DNA of 64,000 nt from the NCBI RefSeq assembly GCF_003590095.1, contig NC_039488.1, forward strand, positions 3,038,001 through 3,102,000, written 5' to 3'. This DNA is from Trichoplusia ni (Eukaryota; Arthropoda; Insecta; Lepidoptera; Noctuidae). Both the position numbers and the translations under genes were made by a program. Each line of letters starts with the position of its first letter. Position 1 is the stretch's first letter. The notes under the pieces are model-generated. The model had not been told where the DNA came from. It did no database searches and saw only the letters and a program-made list of their open reading frames with translations. Shown piece after piece: positions 26,201-38,086 of this stretch.

Positions 26201-27077
26201 GATGTAGCCGAGATTTGGTCTGAGATAAGAAGAGATTAGTAGAATAATAATACACTTTATGTTTCATACGATTCACAAAAATCCTACGCAACCACGAAGA
26301 TTTTTCTTTCGAACTTTATTAACTAAATCTGCTTAATAAGTGGTTGAGAAAGGTTTATGTCGTCAACTTAACATTAAAAATAAATATATTAACCGTAAAT
26401 TCCCAAGTATCACATAATTACAAAAATATATATCATAGCATTTAAATACCGAGTTATCAAAAACATACGTAGATATGAACATACAATGTTTAACAGTAGC
26501 CTACTTGGAAACTAGGCCCTCGAATAGTTAGGGCATAGCACCTCCCACTTGTGCAGTGGATAATTTAATTTCTTAGTTTTAACTCACACATATACTCTCC
26601 GATCAGGCTATAATTACAAATTCGAATTTGTATTAATTAACACATAAGTGTTCTTTCTTTTACGATTATTATTACGTACAATAGATTTTATTAATCAACA
26701 TAGTTGTTACAAATCGTACTTAATAAGTACCTACCGCATCCTTTACGCGTGGTTCATTAATATGAAAACCCATAACTAGTAAAAAGACAGGCAATATTTC
26801 AATTCATACTTGAATAAATTCAACCTTTTTTTAAAAAATAGTAATATTCCTTTGAATGATATTCCAACAACAAATATGATCCATCCCTTAGCACCTTAAA
26901 TATAGTTCTACTACAACATTACATATTATATCACATTTAAATTGCACATGCATAGAACAGAAATTCCAACGTACAAAATCAAGAAATAAAATCACCATTT
27001 TACGTAGATAAGTACTAGTAACGTTCACAAGAATGTGTCTTTAGTAAACCTCGCGGTTTGGGGTGTGGAAGTCGCCA
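23201..27077. other. Very AT-rich DNA, possible long 3'UTR of the LRR gene
   Basis: Both strands are dense with stops. Reverse-strand AATAAA motifs occur, for example near 23248-23256, so much of this could be a long 3'UTR of the LAP-family gene to the right. I saw no PDZ-coding exon, though short ones (under 40 codons) could escape reading by eye. A tiny TATC repeat lies near 24529-24540. Confidence 0.35.
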
Positions 27078-29819
27078 CTATCCACCTGTTCCATTGAAAT
27101 ACTGTGCGTGTTTCGTGTACGGCGCTGCAATGTGATAAGGCGGAGGCTGACCTCGCCCGTAAACTGGCTCAGAAATGCTCGGACTGTGCCGGTGGTTAAC
27201 CACACTCGGAGGATTAGATGTAGCTGGTATGGCATCATATAAGTCGTACATATTTTGGCTAGTCGGAGAATGAACATGACTGTAGCTTCCATCGTCAGAT
27301 ATTAATGGTGTAGTCGCCATGCGGTATGGATTAGTCGTGTTGGTGTGCCCAGTCGGCGAGTACAGCTCCGGAGATTGTGTAGATATGTACGTAGGACTTG
27401 ACGCCGGTATGCCATAAATATTGGCATTTGGAGACGGTGCCTGATGAAGGGATGGTGAATAATTCCGACCTTCGACTAAAGAACCAGGATAAACATTATT
27501 ATAAGTGCTTAGATTTGGCATAGTTGTAGAACTGACCACTTGACTAACAGTGTGTACTCTAGGGCTTGGCATATCACGATTGCCGTGTGAATGGTAATTA
27601 TAGGCGTCATAATTCCGCTGGCCATAAAATTTATCTTTGGCACGCGCACAATTTTCACTGTCATATATACTTTCATGGTAATTGTTTTCTGATACTGAGT
27701 GGCAGATATGGTCCTTCCTTGCATAAATAGGATCAAATGGAGGAACATTTTCTATCATACTTCTACTACTGTACGTATTTTCATTAAAATGAGGGGACAG
27801 GATAGTTTCGTTATTTGATTGCCTTTCTTGAGAACTTAGACTCAATCTTTGCAACCTGGAGTGAGAATCATCTAAACCAGCTCGATAGTTTGTATCATTA
27901 GGCAATGGAAAGCTTTTGTGCTCAATATGACCTCTATAGATATTTGGGGGCATAGGAACATTAACTCTATCCATATCTTGTCTTGAACCATATTTGTCTG
28001 TCTGCTTGGGACAATACTGTCTTTGTGGCAGATGATAGTTATCAGCACTCTCCGTTTTGAAATCATTATTGCCTGTTCCAGTATTTTCTGCATACAGGGC
28101 ATGATCTACACTTTTGTAAGTCTTATCCTGCTCATATGGAAGGTCTAATGGTTTATCATAAGCATTCTCAGCAGGAAGATTGTCGTAAATAGAGGTTTTC
28201 ATAGCATCCTTGTTTGTCCCTGCTAAAGTAGGCTTTCCAGGAGTTTCAATTTTATTATCAGATGCAAATCTCTGTTGCAGTGTGGGCGTAATTTTGGCGG
28301 CTTTTATGTGAACCGCATTTTGCATAGGAGGTGAAACATCTTGTGCACCATCCTTATGTATGTTCCTAGCATGCTTTGCTAATGCTCTTAATTCCTTAGG
28401 ATAAGGTGTTGGAGCTCTTCTTAGCTGTCCTGGTTTTTCAGTTACCTTAGGAGCAGTTTTCATGTCTACAAAGCTGATGTGGCGGGCAGAAGCATTTGCT
28501 TCAACATTTTCAGGTTTGTCATTGTCTGCTTTCATTTCAATAGGAGTTAAAGGCACTTGGGGGAAGAGGAAACAAGTGAGGACTTGTTCATATGTGTGAG
28601 GGTCTACTTCAGAATGCATAGGCACTAAAGGTTTGCTTTGGTTTTCTGATAGCCAGAGGGCTACTAAATTATCACAATTCAACAAAGATTGAGGAAGACA
28701 ACTTAATGAGTTTCTTACTAAGTTCAACACTCTTAAAGAAGTTAAGTGACCTATTTCCGGGGGAACTCTGGTCAGTTTATTTGCTCTTAATGAGAGCACT
28801 GATAGTTTGATACAACTCCCTATCTCAGGAGGAATTGCTGCTAACATATTATCATCTATGTTCAGGTATTTCAGTTTTCTTAACAATCCAATAGAAGATG
28901 GTATTTTATCAAGGTAATTGCACATAAGCATTAATTCTTCAAGGTTTGTCAGTTGTCCTATGCTATCCGGTATTGAATATAATCTATTATTATCTAGTTT
29001 TAAAGTAGTTAGGTTGCATAATTGGCCAATGGTTTCTGGAAGCTGAGTCAAAATATTTAGTGACAATGTCACATCTACTAATGCAGTGCAATATCCAATC
29101 TCTGGAGCAATTTCTTCTATCATATTATTGCTTGCCTCCAAGTGTATCAGGTTTTCCAAAGGCTTTATTACAGATGTGATGCATGTCAGACTATTATTAT
29201 CTATCCACAATTCTTTCAGCTTCACAAACCTTCCAATAACTTCAGGAAACTGTTGAAAATCATTTTGTCCTATATCTAGTCTCTGCAATTCGGTTGAACG
29301 AGACAGTGACTTGGGTAAAATCATTAAGTAATTGTCTCTTAATTCAAGTATTCGCAAATTCGCAAGTCGTCCAAAATTTCCTGGAAGGTACTCCAGGTAT
29401 GTGTCATTTAAATATAATTCCTGTAAAGCAGTAAGGTTTGTGATGGCATCGGGAAGCTTTTCCAAGGGGTTTACACTAAGATCTAAGAATGCTAGATACT
29501 TAAGTGCTTTCATGTTCTCTGGTATTGATGTTAATGTGTTTCTGCTGATGTTGAGGTGTTGAAGATTCACTAGCGAGGATATGGCTGCAGGTAGCCCTGA
29601 CACTTCATTATCACTAAGATCTAAATACTTTAAGCCATGGCACATGAACAGTTGTCGTGGAAGTTCTGTAACACGATTGCTTTGGCATAGTAGAGTCTCG
29701 AGCGTCCTTTCGTACACAAACACTTCTGTAGGAAAGTCAACGAGTGACTGATGCGAGTAATCCAATTCCACTATATCTTCGACGCCGGGCCTTACACAAC
29801 ACAAAAAATCGAAAGGCAT
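27078..29819 (-). CDS. Lap1: LAP-family leucine-rich repeat protein (Erbin/Lap1 type)
   Basis: LAP proteins are cortical scaffolds of epithelial polarity and receptor trafficking. This is one uninterrupted 913-codon ORF. The start is ATG 29819 (MPFDFLCCV); the frame is open a little further up but without ATG. Residues about 15-390 are some 16 LRRs of 23 residues, with phrases close to Erbin such as LELRDNYLMILPKSL and LYLNDTYLEYLPGNFGRL. The LAP-specific segment follows (ALWLSENQSKPLVP, CFLFPQVPLTP). A later phrase, PTPYPKELRALAKHARN, also matches Erbin. The remaining 450 residues are low-complexity, rich in Tyr, Asn, Ser and Pro, with a PPPYH WW-binding-like motif near the end. No PDZ domain is in this ORF, although Erbin and fly Lap1 normally end with one. 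A possible donor (ACAG/GTGGAT) lies just before the stop, so splicing to a PDZ exon remains possible. Confidence 0.88.
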   Translation of the reverse strand: MPFDFLCCVRPGVEDIVELDYSHQSLVDFPTEVFVYERTLETLLCQSNRVTELPRQLFMCHGLKYLDLSDNEVSGLPAAISSLVNLQHLNISRNTLTSIPENMKALKYLAFLDLSVNPLEKLPDAITNLTALQELYLNDTYLEYLPGNFGRLANLRILELRDNYLMILPKSLSRSTELQRLDIGQNDFQQFPEVIGRFVKLKELWIDNNSLTCITSVIKPLENLIHLEASNNMIEEIAPEIGYCTALVDVTLSLNILTQLPETIGQLCNLTTLKLDNNRLYSIPDSIGQLTNLEELMLMCNYLDKIPSSIGLLRKLKYLNIDDNMLAAIPPEIGSCIKLSVLSLRANKLTRVPPEIGHLTSLRVLNLVRNSLSCLPQSLLNCDNLVALWLSENQSKPLVPMHSEVDPHTYEQVLTCFLFPQVPLTPIEMKADNDKPENVEANASARHISFVDMKTAPKVTEKPGQLRRAPTPYPKELRALAKHARNIHKDGAQDVSPPMQNAVHIKAAKITPTLQQRFASDNKIETPGKPTLAGTNKDAMKTSIYDNLPAENAYDKPLDLPYEQDKTYKSVDHALYAENTGTGNNDFKTESADNYHLPQRQYCPKQTDKYGSRQDMDRVNVPMPPNIYRGHIEHKSFPLPNDTNYRAGLDDSHSRLQRLSLSSQERQSNNETILSPHFNENTYSSRSMIENVPPFDPIYARKDHICHSVSENNYHESIYDSENCARAKDKFYGQRNYDAYNYHSHGNRDMPSPRVHTVSQVVSSTTMPNLSTYNNVYPGSLVEGRNYSPSLHQAPSPNANIYGIPASSPTYISTQSPELYSPTGHTNTTNPYRMATTPLISDDGSYSHVHSPTSQNMYDLYDAIPATSNPPSVVNHRHSPSISEPVYGRGQPPPYHIAAPYTKHAQYFNGTGG

Positions 29820-30740
29820 GATGTTGGAACTCACTTCTAAGCCCCGTACAGCACAGTCACACTATTTTTTTTACACAAAAGCTCTTTAACCAGTCCATTT
29901 GCATCACTAACTTCGTTTGTACAAAACAAACATTGCATCGCCTGTCTTTATAAAGCTTATTCACTTAATCAAAGTCTCGAAACCAGAAAATAGTACAAAA
30001 TTACTCAATAATGAATCACACAAACAAAATAATGATAACCTTCCCCACTCGACCAATCCCAATACTGTTCTCATTTTCTATGATTTTCTTGATAATCCGA
30101 TCCGTCACTTCTGCTTCTGTCTTTCATTGACGAATCGTCTCAACTGACCACAGATAACTAATTAAAAATGTGCCAATGTGGTAAGAAAATAGTGCGAAAT
30201 TTTTAAAAACGATTGAAATTATTGTAATCAATTTCTAGTGGTAGATACGGATAGATATCACGAATATTAATTATTTCTGACCAGTCGTCATCCAAAAAAT
30301 TATTCATTTTATTCATATCTTTAAAATCGACTGAATTAATTAAATTAAGGCTGACATTCTCAACAAGAAGGCATACGTACTCTTTCAAAACCTTACCGTT
30401 ACGAAGGGATACCATTGCAAAAATTGACCATGGTTATTTCAATTATTACGGAACAAAAGATTATTTACCTCTTACCCCTAAGCTTCTGATAAATATGGCC
30501 TTGGGTTAATCGCTAATACCACCAACAACCATTTTTTTCGTCGATGAAACTATTCAGCGTTGAGCACTGTCATTTTTGTACAATTAACGAGACGGTCAAA
30601 TGAAAAATTAATAAAACACCGTTATAAATTAAAATGTTTCTTTTATAAATGAGTTCATGACAATGTAATGCTTATAATTCAAAAGGTACATGAAATCATA
30701 TTTCTTTTTATTGCACTAATATTAAAACTGTTAATTTAAA
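29820..30740. other. 5' flank of LRR gene and 3' flank of SAS-6
   Basis: The stretch holds the 5'UTR and promoter of the LRR gene, and then the SAS-6 3'UTR, with a reverse-strand AATAAA at about 30704-30709. A small minus-strand ORF inside it is listed separately. Confidence 0.5.
30203..30415 (-). CDS. Small hypothetical ORF (70 aa)
   Basis: I do not recognise this protein. An ATG in fair context (GCAATGG) opens 70 codons ending IDYNNFNRF and a TAA. It is acidic in the middle (FLDDDWSEI) with no signal peptide or membrane segment. It lies between the LRR gene and SAS-6 on the same strand. The length is only modestly above chance in AT-rich DNA, so it may be noise or one exon of a small gene. 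Confidence 0.25.
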   Translation of the reverse strand: MVSLRNGKVLKEYVCLLVENVSLNLINSVDFKDMNKMNNFLDDDWSEIINIRDIYPYLPLEIDYNNFNRF

Positions 30741-33700
30741 TTAAGGAAAGTAGGCAGAAACAGGCGTTGCTCTATAAGTAGATCCCCTTGCAGATTTCTT
30801 TTCTCTGTAGTTTACTTTGGGCAAATTTATATTTGCATTTTCTTTACCAGGTTGACCAAGCGGATTATTAGGCTTTGCTTTCGAACCTAAAATCAAACAG
30901 ATTGTACATTAACAGATTTTACATTGGTTTGGCCAATTTTTTTACTTCAAACTTGAACTATAGTCGAGATAGTGAGATTTAAGTTCCAGATGAACTTTAT
31001 AAGTTTTTAAATAATATACATTTGTATAATATTGACCTCTTGCACTTTGCTTGTCACTCTCGGAAGGTTGAAGATACTTCGGATCCAGTCCGACTTTGCT
31101 CATTTTTTCCTGAACTTCAGGCCCTGGCGAATCTTCCAAGTTTGTCCTATGACAAAAGCACATAGTACATAAATCAAAAATATTACTTTGAGCTGTATTA
31201 TTACAATAAAATTGAACTTACGACTTTGAAGTAGCGTAAAAGTCAATAGATTCCTCAGACAGTATACCGCCGTGTGATGATTCCGTATGGTTGTGATTCC
31301 TAGAGAGGAAATATGGCGTCGAACTAGTCGCCGTCTGGATGCCAAGTCTTTGCTTATTCTGAGCCACATCACCGGGTTCAACATTATCCAACTTCTTATG
31401 AAGCCATTGGATAACTATAAAATAATAATAACAATTTACAAAACTACTATTTCAGTACCTGCATAGTTGCACTGTGTGTACACACATGTGGTTATTTTCA
31501 AAATTGGCAAGGGCTCATTGATCGCAAGATGTATAGCAATGACAAAAGTTTTAGAACCTAGACGAAATATCTTAATAATTTCCAATTACCCATATTATTA
31601 TTTTTTATAGTTTCTTCTCTATCCTTAAGTGTTTTTTCTGTGGCGTCAAGTTTATCTTTGAGATCGTCAAGCTCCTTCTGCAGTTTCTCCATGCATTCGT
31701 TTATGGTTATATTACGACTTTTTAGTTCTTCCATTTCCTGATTATTGCGTTCAATTACTTTTTCTTGTTCCAAAGCTATAGCTGTTCTGCATAGTAACTA
31801 AAATATTTGTGAGACAAAGTTTAAGATAAATTAAAAATAGTATACAATATTACATATAATAGTAATACATATATTATGTATAGGGCAATATAATATACAA
31901 ATAAAGCATTTAAAAAACTATTTATAGTTTGTTACCTTTTCCTTCATTTCAATTAGGTCTGTATTTTGTTTGGATATTATCTGATTAGCCTTTAAGAGTT
32001 GCTCAGATATAGAATGAATTGCATCATTATTTTTGTTTCCCAGGGATTCACTAAGAGCTAAACGTTCTTCTAAGCTAGTCTGCAATCATATAAAAACACA
32101 ATTCAAGCTTATTAACTTGTCAATCAATCAATAATAAATTACTTTACTAGAGATGTCAATTATGAGTGCATCAAAAACATTGGAACTACTAATCCAATGT
32201 ATATATATGTAAAGTATATGAATAATAATAAAAATACATAAAAGATAAGACTAACCTTCTCTTTCTTTGCTAATTGGAGAGAGCTATTTAAATCTTTTAT
32301 AACATCTGAGTTTTCTTTTGCAGTCTGAAAAGAGGAGAAACAAGATTTAAAACAAATGAAATCAATAAAGACTTAATAAAAAGTAAATAAATCAAGTTTA
32401 TTGTTAATACCTTTTCTAGATATACACATTTTGAATTAAGCTGATTATATTGTTTTTCTTTTTCCATAAGATCCCTTTCTAAAGAAGCATATTTGGCTTT
32501 CAATGTTGCTACTTCAATGTGTGACTTTTGTACTTCCTTTTCTAACATATTAAGGCACTGGGTTTTCTCACTGAAAATAATTTACCATAATACACAAAAA
32601 AAACTACAAAAAGCAAATGTTACGAGATAAATTAAAAAAAGAACTCTCCTCTCAAATCAAATCTTGAATCAAAGGTAATTTTAAGAGCATTTTTAACAAA
32701 AGAGGCTATTCTGAGAGGTTTATAAACAATAATCATTCTGTAGTAGAAATGGTACCAATAAATCTATATATCCATAAGTTAATAATAAATAAATAAAAAA
32801 ACAAACCTTAACTGGTTTTCAAGCCTTGAGTTATTGTCACGTAATTGCCTACAAACAGCATTCACTTCATCAATCTGTTTGTCTTTGCTATTAAGACTAT
32901 CTTGTAATACTGTTAACTGAGATTTCAAGTTTATGTCTGCATTTTGTTGCCATACCAATTTTTCCTAAAATAAAAATGAACATTAATATCACTGACAATC
33001 AAACTACCCACAGAAGTAATGTTTCTATTTTCTACAAGTGCTACTATGTGTAATAAAACACTTAAATGAATAGAAGAGGCAAGAGAAGTGCCTGGCGTGA
33101 CTAAACACATATTATTTGAATGTCAGTACATCCTCCACATTTCATAGTTCATATTATGTACAACTAGTACTTTACATCAGCATGTCTTATATCATAACTC
33201 TTCTTTGGGATAAAACTATTTTACCTGCATCATCATTTGTTTTTCTTTTTCCAATGCCTCTCTGAGCTCTGTTTCAGATTTTAGTTTTGCCTCTTCCAAT
33301 CTTGCGCAAGCATGGGTCAAATCGTGTATTTTTCTTTCAAAATTCAAACACTTGTCATTCAAAAGAGCTTCATTACTTATGGCAGAACTCTTTACTGCAG
33401 CTAAGTTTTTCTGAAATTACATACACGCACAATGTTATTACCTTGTCATAGTTTAACAATATTTCTGTAATTCATCTTATGAACATTCATAATTAAATTG
33501 AATTAATTTTACTTTCATAGTAGATTAGCGCTAGAAATGCTAATTGCTTATCCATCAATTTAAGTGCAGACATTTTTAACTTAATTACTTTTTGACTCCT
33601 TATTGAATTAACTATTCTAGACATCTATTCAACGTGTTTTAATGGTTCTGTAGTTAAGGTGTTCATTACTTACTTTTAATAGCATTATTGTGTCTGCCAT

Positions 33701-34274
33701 ATGATGTTTTATATCAGCGTCAGTAGCCGGTCCAGTCTTTAGAGATAAATGTACAAGTCTCTTAAATTCGTTATGTTCTATAACTTCTAAATAATACTGT
33801 ACAGGGTTTTTTTGCTGCATTATTAAAAACCTGAAAGCATTAATATAGTTATTAGCTTATAAAACAAACAAACAAAGATACTTTATAAAGTTTATAATAT
33901 CTTACATGTTATTTGATGCACATTGTTGCAGCAACCTCACGAGCTGTGACGGAAAGTTATCGAAATCCACAAGAAGGCCTTGTTGTTTTTTTAAATCTTC
34001 ATAGTCCATTCGCGTGATAGTAAGCACGCACAAAAACGTTGGATCTTCATCGTCGGATAACGATATTCTCTGTATTATAATGAATAATTAGAGATACAAT
34101 AATTTTTATAGGTATAATTTTAAAGCATTAATATTAAATAAATGCAAAGTAGCCAACCAGAGTATCAGTTTCAAAAAGTTTGTCAATTGTTACAGTCACA
34201 TCTTTCTTGCAGTCTTCAAAACCTCTTTTGAAAGTTATGTAATATTTTCCTTTATGAAACATTTTGCAAGTCAT
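30741..34274 (-). CDS. SAS-6: Spindle assembly abnormal protein 6 (SAS-6), intact copy
   Basis: SAS-6 forms the ninefold cartwheel that templates new centrioles. Twelve minus-strand exons join in phase: 34274-34158, 34069-33906, 33830-33674, 33410-33225, 32964-32807, 32570-32411, 32324-32256, 32079-31936, 31797-31590, 31414-31222, 31146-31037 and 30886-30741, giving 603 aa. The N-terminal head domain is clear: LRISLSDDEDPTFL, KKQQGLLVDFDNFPSQLV and HNEFKRLVHLSLK match the human protein closely. Exons 4-9 form a long coiled coil. The conserved VIQWLHKKL motif follows in exon 10, then GLDPKYLQP and a basic disordered tail. The start is ATG 34274, with a second in-frame ATG at 34262. Intron 1 uses an odd donor, GTTGGC. 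The promoter is shared with RPA2. A broken second copy lies beyond the assembly gap. Confidence 0.95.
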
Positions 34275-34783
34275 TGTTGTGGATAAAACATAGCAATAAA
34301 AACGAGGGATCTAAGTTTTTCCCGACAAAACAAAGTTTGCGTCAACAATAATCAGTTTTGAATACAATATTTCTGTCACTGTCACTGGTCAGTTATTCCA
34401 TAGATACTACTGGTAAGTTTTTCTTACCACAGGTAAAAAGTAAATGAAGTACCTGCCGTAGACACTCAAAGAAACGCGAATAATCTACTCATAGATTTAG
34501 AATTACATTGTGATGCTTTATCTAGGAATCTATTAAATAAACTAAAATCACAGGGCTGAATGATTTGACGTAGGCAACATTTAGATCATAATTAAAGCTA
34601 TCTGTCAAGAGTGTCAAGTTTTCGGCGCGCAAACGACGTGTTTAATCTTGTTCAACGCAACCGCAAATTCGACGGATTCTAGCCAAACTAAATAAGAATC
34701 AAATTATTGGTTATTTGTCTCGAGTACTTACTACCACATAGTTTTCTTTAGTCCGATTTGTAGGAAATAACTTATTCCGCAAA
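34275..34783. promoter_or_regulatory. Divergent promoter region SAS-6 / RPA2
   Basis: There are 509 bases between two divergent start codons of cell-cycle genes. TTTTCGGCGCGCAAA (34619-34633) is close to, but not an exact match for, the E2F consensus on either strand. E2F control would suit an S-phase pair; this is inference. The region recurs at 43712-44220. Confidence 0.4.
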
Positions 34784-36475
34784 ATGTGGAACGGTAAGTA
34801 CAAACAAGAACCCTATAGTACTTACCGGTTAATAATATAATTGTTTTATTGGATTCCAAATTGTTTTTCAGATCAGTCTGCAGTTGGAGGAGGATTTTTC
34901 AACTCGCCAAATCAATTTGGTAATGTTAACACTCCAAACCAGGCTCCGAAAACAGTAAGTGCAGATTACAGATTGCAGAGATTATACAAACTGTATTAGT
35001 TTTTTAAACTATTGATGTGCAAGACAACCCATTAACCACTCATTCTTATTTAGGGTCGTAGAGCATCCCGTACAGCACCAATTGTAATTAGACAAGCTCT
35101 GCACAGTGGAGATGATGGTGTTAAAATATGGGGAACAGAAATTCAGATTGTATCAATTGTAGCCCGTGTCAGGAACATTCGTATGCAAAGCACCAAGATC
35201 ACATACACAATACAAGATATTACTGGCAGGATGAGAGCCGTCCTCTGGCTGGACCAGGAGGCTGATGAAGATGTAAGAGACCATTTTGACCCATAGACCT
35301 TTACCTAGCTACTTCATACTTAATCTCTACTTTAAAACATTGCTTTCTCTGTTCCTAGGATAAGGCCGCACCCAAGGTGCAAGTAAATGATTATGTCCAA
35401 GTTTATGGGACAGTCAAGACCAACAAAGGGAAGAAAGTAATAATGACATTCAAAGTAATGCCAGTTACTGATGTGAATGCTATTACATTCCACTATTTAC
35501 AGTGCATTCATAATAAAGTCAAAATGGAGGCTGATTCAAAGAAGGTAAGCAGATAAAGCCAATTTTTTTTAATGATGGCAGTTCCTATAACCTTTTCATG
35601 AAACATCTGAGATGAGTGTCCCTACAGTGTTGATATGGAACTGAATAGTTTTATAATTTTCAATAAAAAATGCTATTGTCCTGAAAGAGTGGACCACATC
35701 ACTTGAAAACAAATAACTTAAAAAATGTTACAGACTAGAAAAGGACAGATCTAAAAAGTTACTTTGTTTATAAGTGTAATTTGTCCATAGTTAAATATAT
35801 TTAGAAATCTATAACTATGTTTATCAATTGTCTAGTACTCGTAATACAAGCTTTGTCTAGTTTCAGACCAGATGGTATTGTGTGTGTCATATTATTCTTA
35901 TTGTATTTGAACTAAAGAATCAAAAGGTCCTTAGAAATCTTTGTTAAAAAGTTATAGAAAAAATGTTTCTGTTTTAAAAGCTTTATTTATGCCATGTTCA
36001 AGAAGTACACATTCTTACCTAATTAATGGAACCTTTACCACATTTCAAATTTTATTTTACAGGAAAAAGTCACCAATAACAATTCCACATTCCAAAGTGG
36101 ATTACCAGCTAATTCCATGGTTGGTGTAACAGAAAGTACAGGGTCTGTAAATGGCCTGAACCCACGTCAAATGATGGTATTTAATCTCATAAGGGCTTCA
36201 ACCCAAGAACAGGGTATTAGTAAGCAAGACATGTATTCTACATTAAAAGACCGTATGTCACAAGTTGAGTTTGAGTAAGTATACAAAGTTCTTTTTTATA
36301 CAACTTGTTACTCTGCATTTGAAATTAGTTTGTATAACATACTTATGACTTATAATTTAAAAATATACATGTTCTATATTTTTTTTATAGGAATATTTTG
36401 GAATGGATGTGTGGCGAGGGTCACATCTACTCAACTATTGATGAAGAACATTTCAGAGCTACCGATGCTTTCTAA
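34784..36475 (+). CDS. RPA2: Replication protein A 32 kDa subunit (RPA2), copy A
   Basis: RPA2 is the middle subunit of the heterotrimer that coats single-stranded DNA in replication, repair and checkpoint signalling. Six exons join in phase: 34784-34793 (only ATG and 7 more bases), 34872-34954, 35054-35272, 35359-35544, 36063-36274 and 36391-36475, giving 264 aa (human 270). The N-terminus is Gly/Ser/Asn-rich (GGGFFNSPNQFG), the region phosphorylated in other species. The OB fold spans about residues 40-170 (VKIWGTEIQIVSIVARVRN, ITGRMRAVLWLD, VNDYVQVYGTVK). The winged helix that binds repair partners is at the C-terminus (LNPRQMMVFNLIR to WMCGEGHIYSTIDEEHF). The gene is convergent with MESD. 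Confidence 0.96.
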
Positions 36476-36558
36476 GACTCTCCTAACACTGAAACCTGAA
36501 TTATTTTAAAGTTAGCTTGATATATTAGACTATGTCCTAATCATTAATTATTTTCATA

Positions 36559-36564
36559 AATAAA
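36559..36564 (+). terminator. Polyadenylation signal of RPA2 copy A
   Basis: AATAAA lies 84 bases after the RPA2 stop codon. The same motif is at 45996-46001 in the second copy. Confidence 0.6.
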
Positions 36565-36889
36565 AACACTTTATAAAAGTAAGTAATTTATTTTTAGTAA
36601 ACGAAATTACTTATCCTTTCTAATTTTTAATACCTTTTACAATGATTAAGTAAAAAAATATATTACAGCAAAGGAATGGATACAACAGATCTTATAAGGA
36701 GGTTAAAATATAATAAATATAAGTAAAGATATTGACTGTTCATTTACACTTATCATTTACAAAAACAAGTTATGGTAAACAACTGATTGGATACCTACAA
36801 GAAATTGTAATTATTGTAATATCTGTTATCAAAAATAAATTATTTTGATAAGAGCAATAATGCACATAATAATATATTGTATTTTAAAC

Positions 36890-38086
36890 TTATAGTTCAT
36901 CTCTGAGAGATTTGTTTTTAATGTCAGGTTTCTTTCCAGGATATGTTTGACTTTCTAATTGAACCTCTTTCAGTTCTTCCTGCTCCAATAGGAATTCCTT
37001 AGCTGTCCAAGCCTGGGCTCCATCCTTGAACATAAATATTGCCCTGTCATCGTCCACAAGGTATCTGAAATAAGAAATAACAAGAATAAGGTTATTAATG
37101 TCTACTTATAATTATAGATAATACTCATAATGTTGTTATAGATGTCAGGGATAGTTCAAGTCTGTTCAATTTGCATTTGATAATACTGCATATTTGTAAA
37201 TTTTAGCTAATTAGTTTTCACAGTCAAATTGTTGAAAAAGAATTAGGTAGTTTCTTTCCCCTGTAAAACAGTAGTTGTAGATTCACAGACTAAACATGGT
37301 AGATTTGCATATTTACACACCCCAAACAAAGTTAAATGTTCTCTTTAGTGATTTGAGTATTTAAAGTTATATCAAAACATCATACCATGTAGCTAGCTTA
37401 TCAGAATACCACATTGTTAAAAACAGTTTTTGGTTTTATATAAAATAACAAGACCTTAAAACCTTTCTATGAAAATCATCCTTACCTTTCAACTTGAATA
37501 TGGTTGCTCCATAGACTAGTCTGCCAAATCTTAGTAATTTCTTCAGTCCTAGCTCTAGAAGGTTTGTTAGCAACTGACACAAACATCATGAGAGTTTGAC
37601 CCTTCTTGGTAGCTTGTAATACACTCTCCGGATTAGACATGTCTAATTTTGTAAAGTCTACTGATGGCGGCTTCCTAAGATGCTCTGGCAGTTCATCTTC
37701 TGGAAGTGGCTCCTCATCTTCTTCCCATTGATCAAAAAGTCTGAAAAGGATGATTTTTTCGTATGTGATAAAAGGGTGCTGAAAAGAGGCATTTTGTAAA
37801 GGTGTTGGCCTAACGGTGATCGAAAAAATGCTTTTGAATAGTACATTAGCTGTTATTAGCGCTATAATATGGACATAGAGTAATTTATTTAGATTCAGGT
37901 TAGAATAACGGGATCGAGAAACAAGAAGTCGAACATAGTTGTATTATTCACATACCTTTCCATGTCAGCATCGCTAAAGTCTCTTATGTCTTTTTTAGCC
38001 CAATCAGGCTTTTCCTCATCTTTTTTCTTCTTAGCAAAACTAGCCGAAATACATAACAAAACTAAAAGAAACACTATTTTTGCCAT
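36890..38086 (-). CDS. boca: LRP chaperone MESD / boca, copy A
   Basis: MESD (boca in flies) is an ER chaperone needed to fold the beta-propellers of LDL-receptor family members, such as LRP5/6 (arrow). Three minus-strand exons join in phase: 38086-37956, 37740-37486 and 37064-36890, giving 186 aa (fly about 180). There is a signal peptide at the start (MAKIVFLLVLLCISASFA), then a Lys-rich stretch, KPDWAKKDIRDFSDADME and LFDQWEEDEEPLPEDELPEH, all typical of the family. The core has TLMMFVSV and RYLVDDDRAIFMFKDG. The protein ends in RDEL, an ER retrieval signal of KDEL type. The frame is open a few codons above ATG 38086, but without an ATG. The 5' flank runs into the assembly gap. Confidence 0.95.

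Noticed and set aside
27041..28102. Other open frames of 76-83 codons on the minus strand inside the LRR gene
   Set aside because: They are out-of-frame shadows of the 913-codon ORF.
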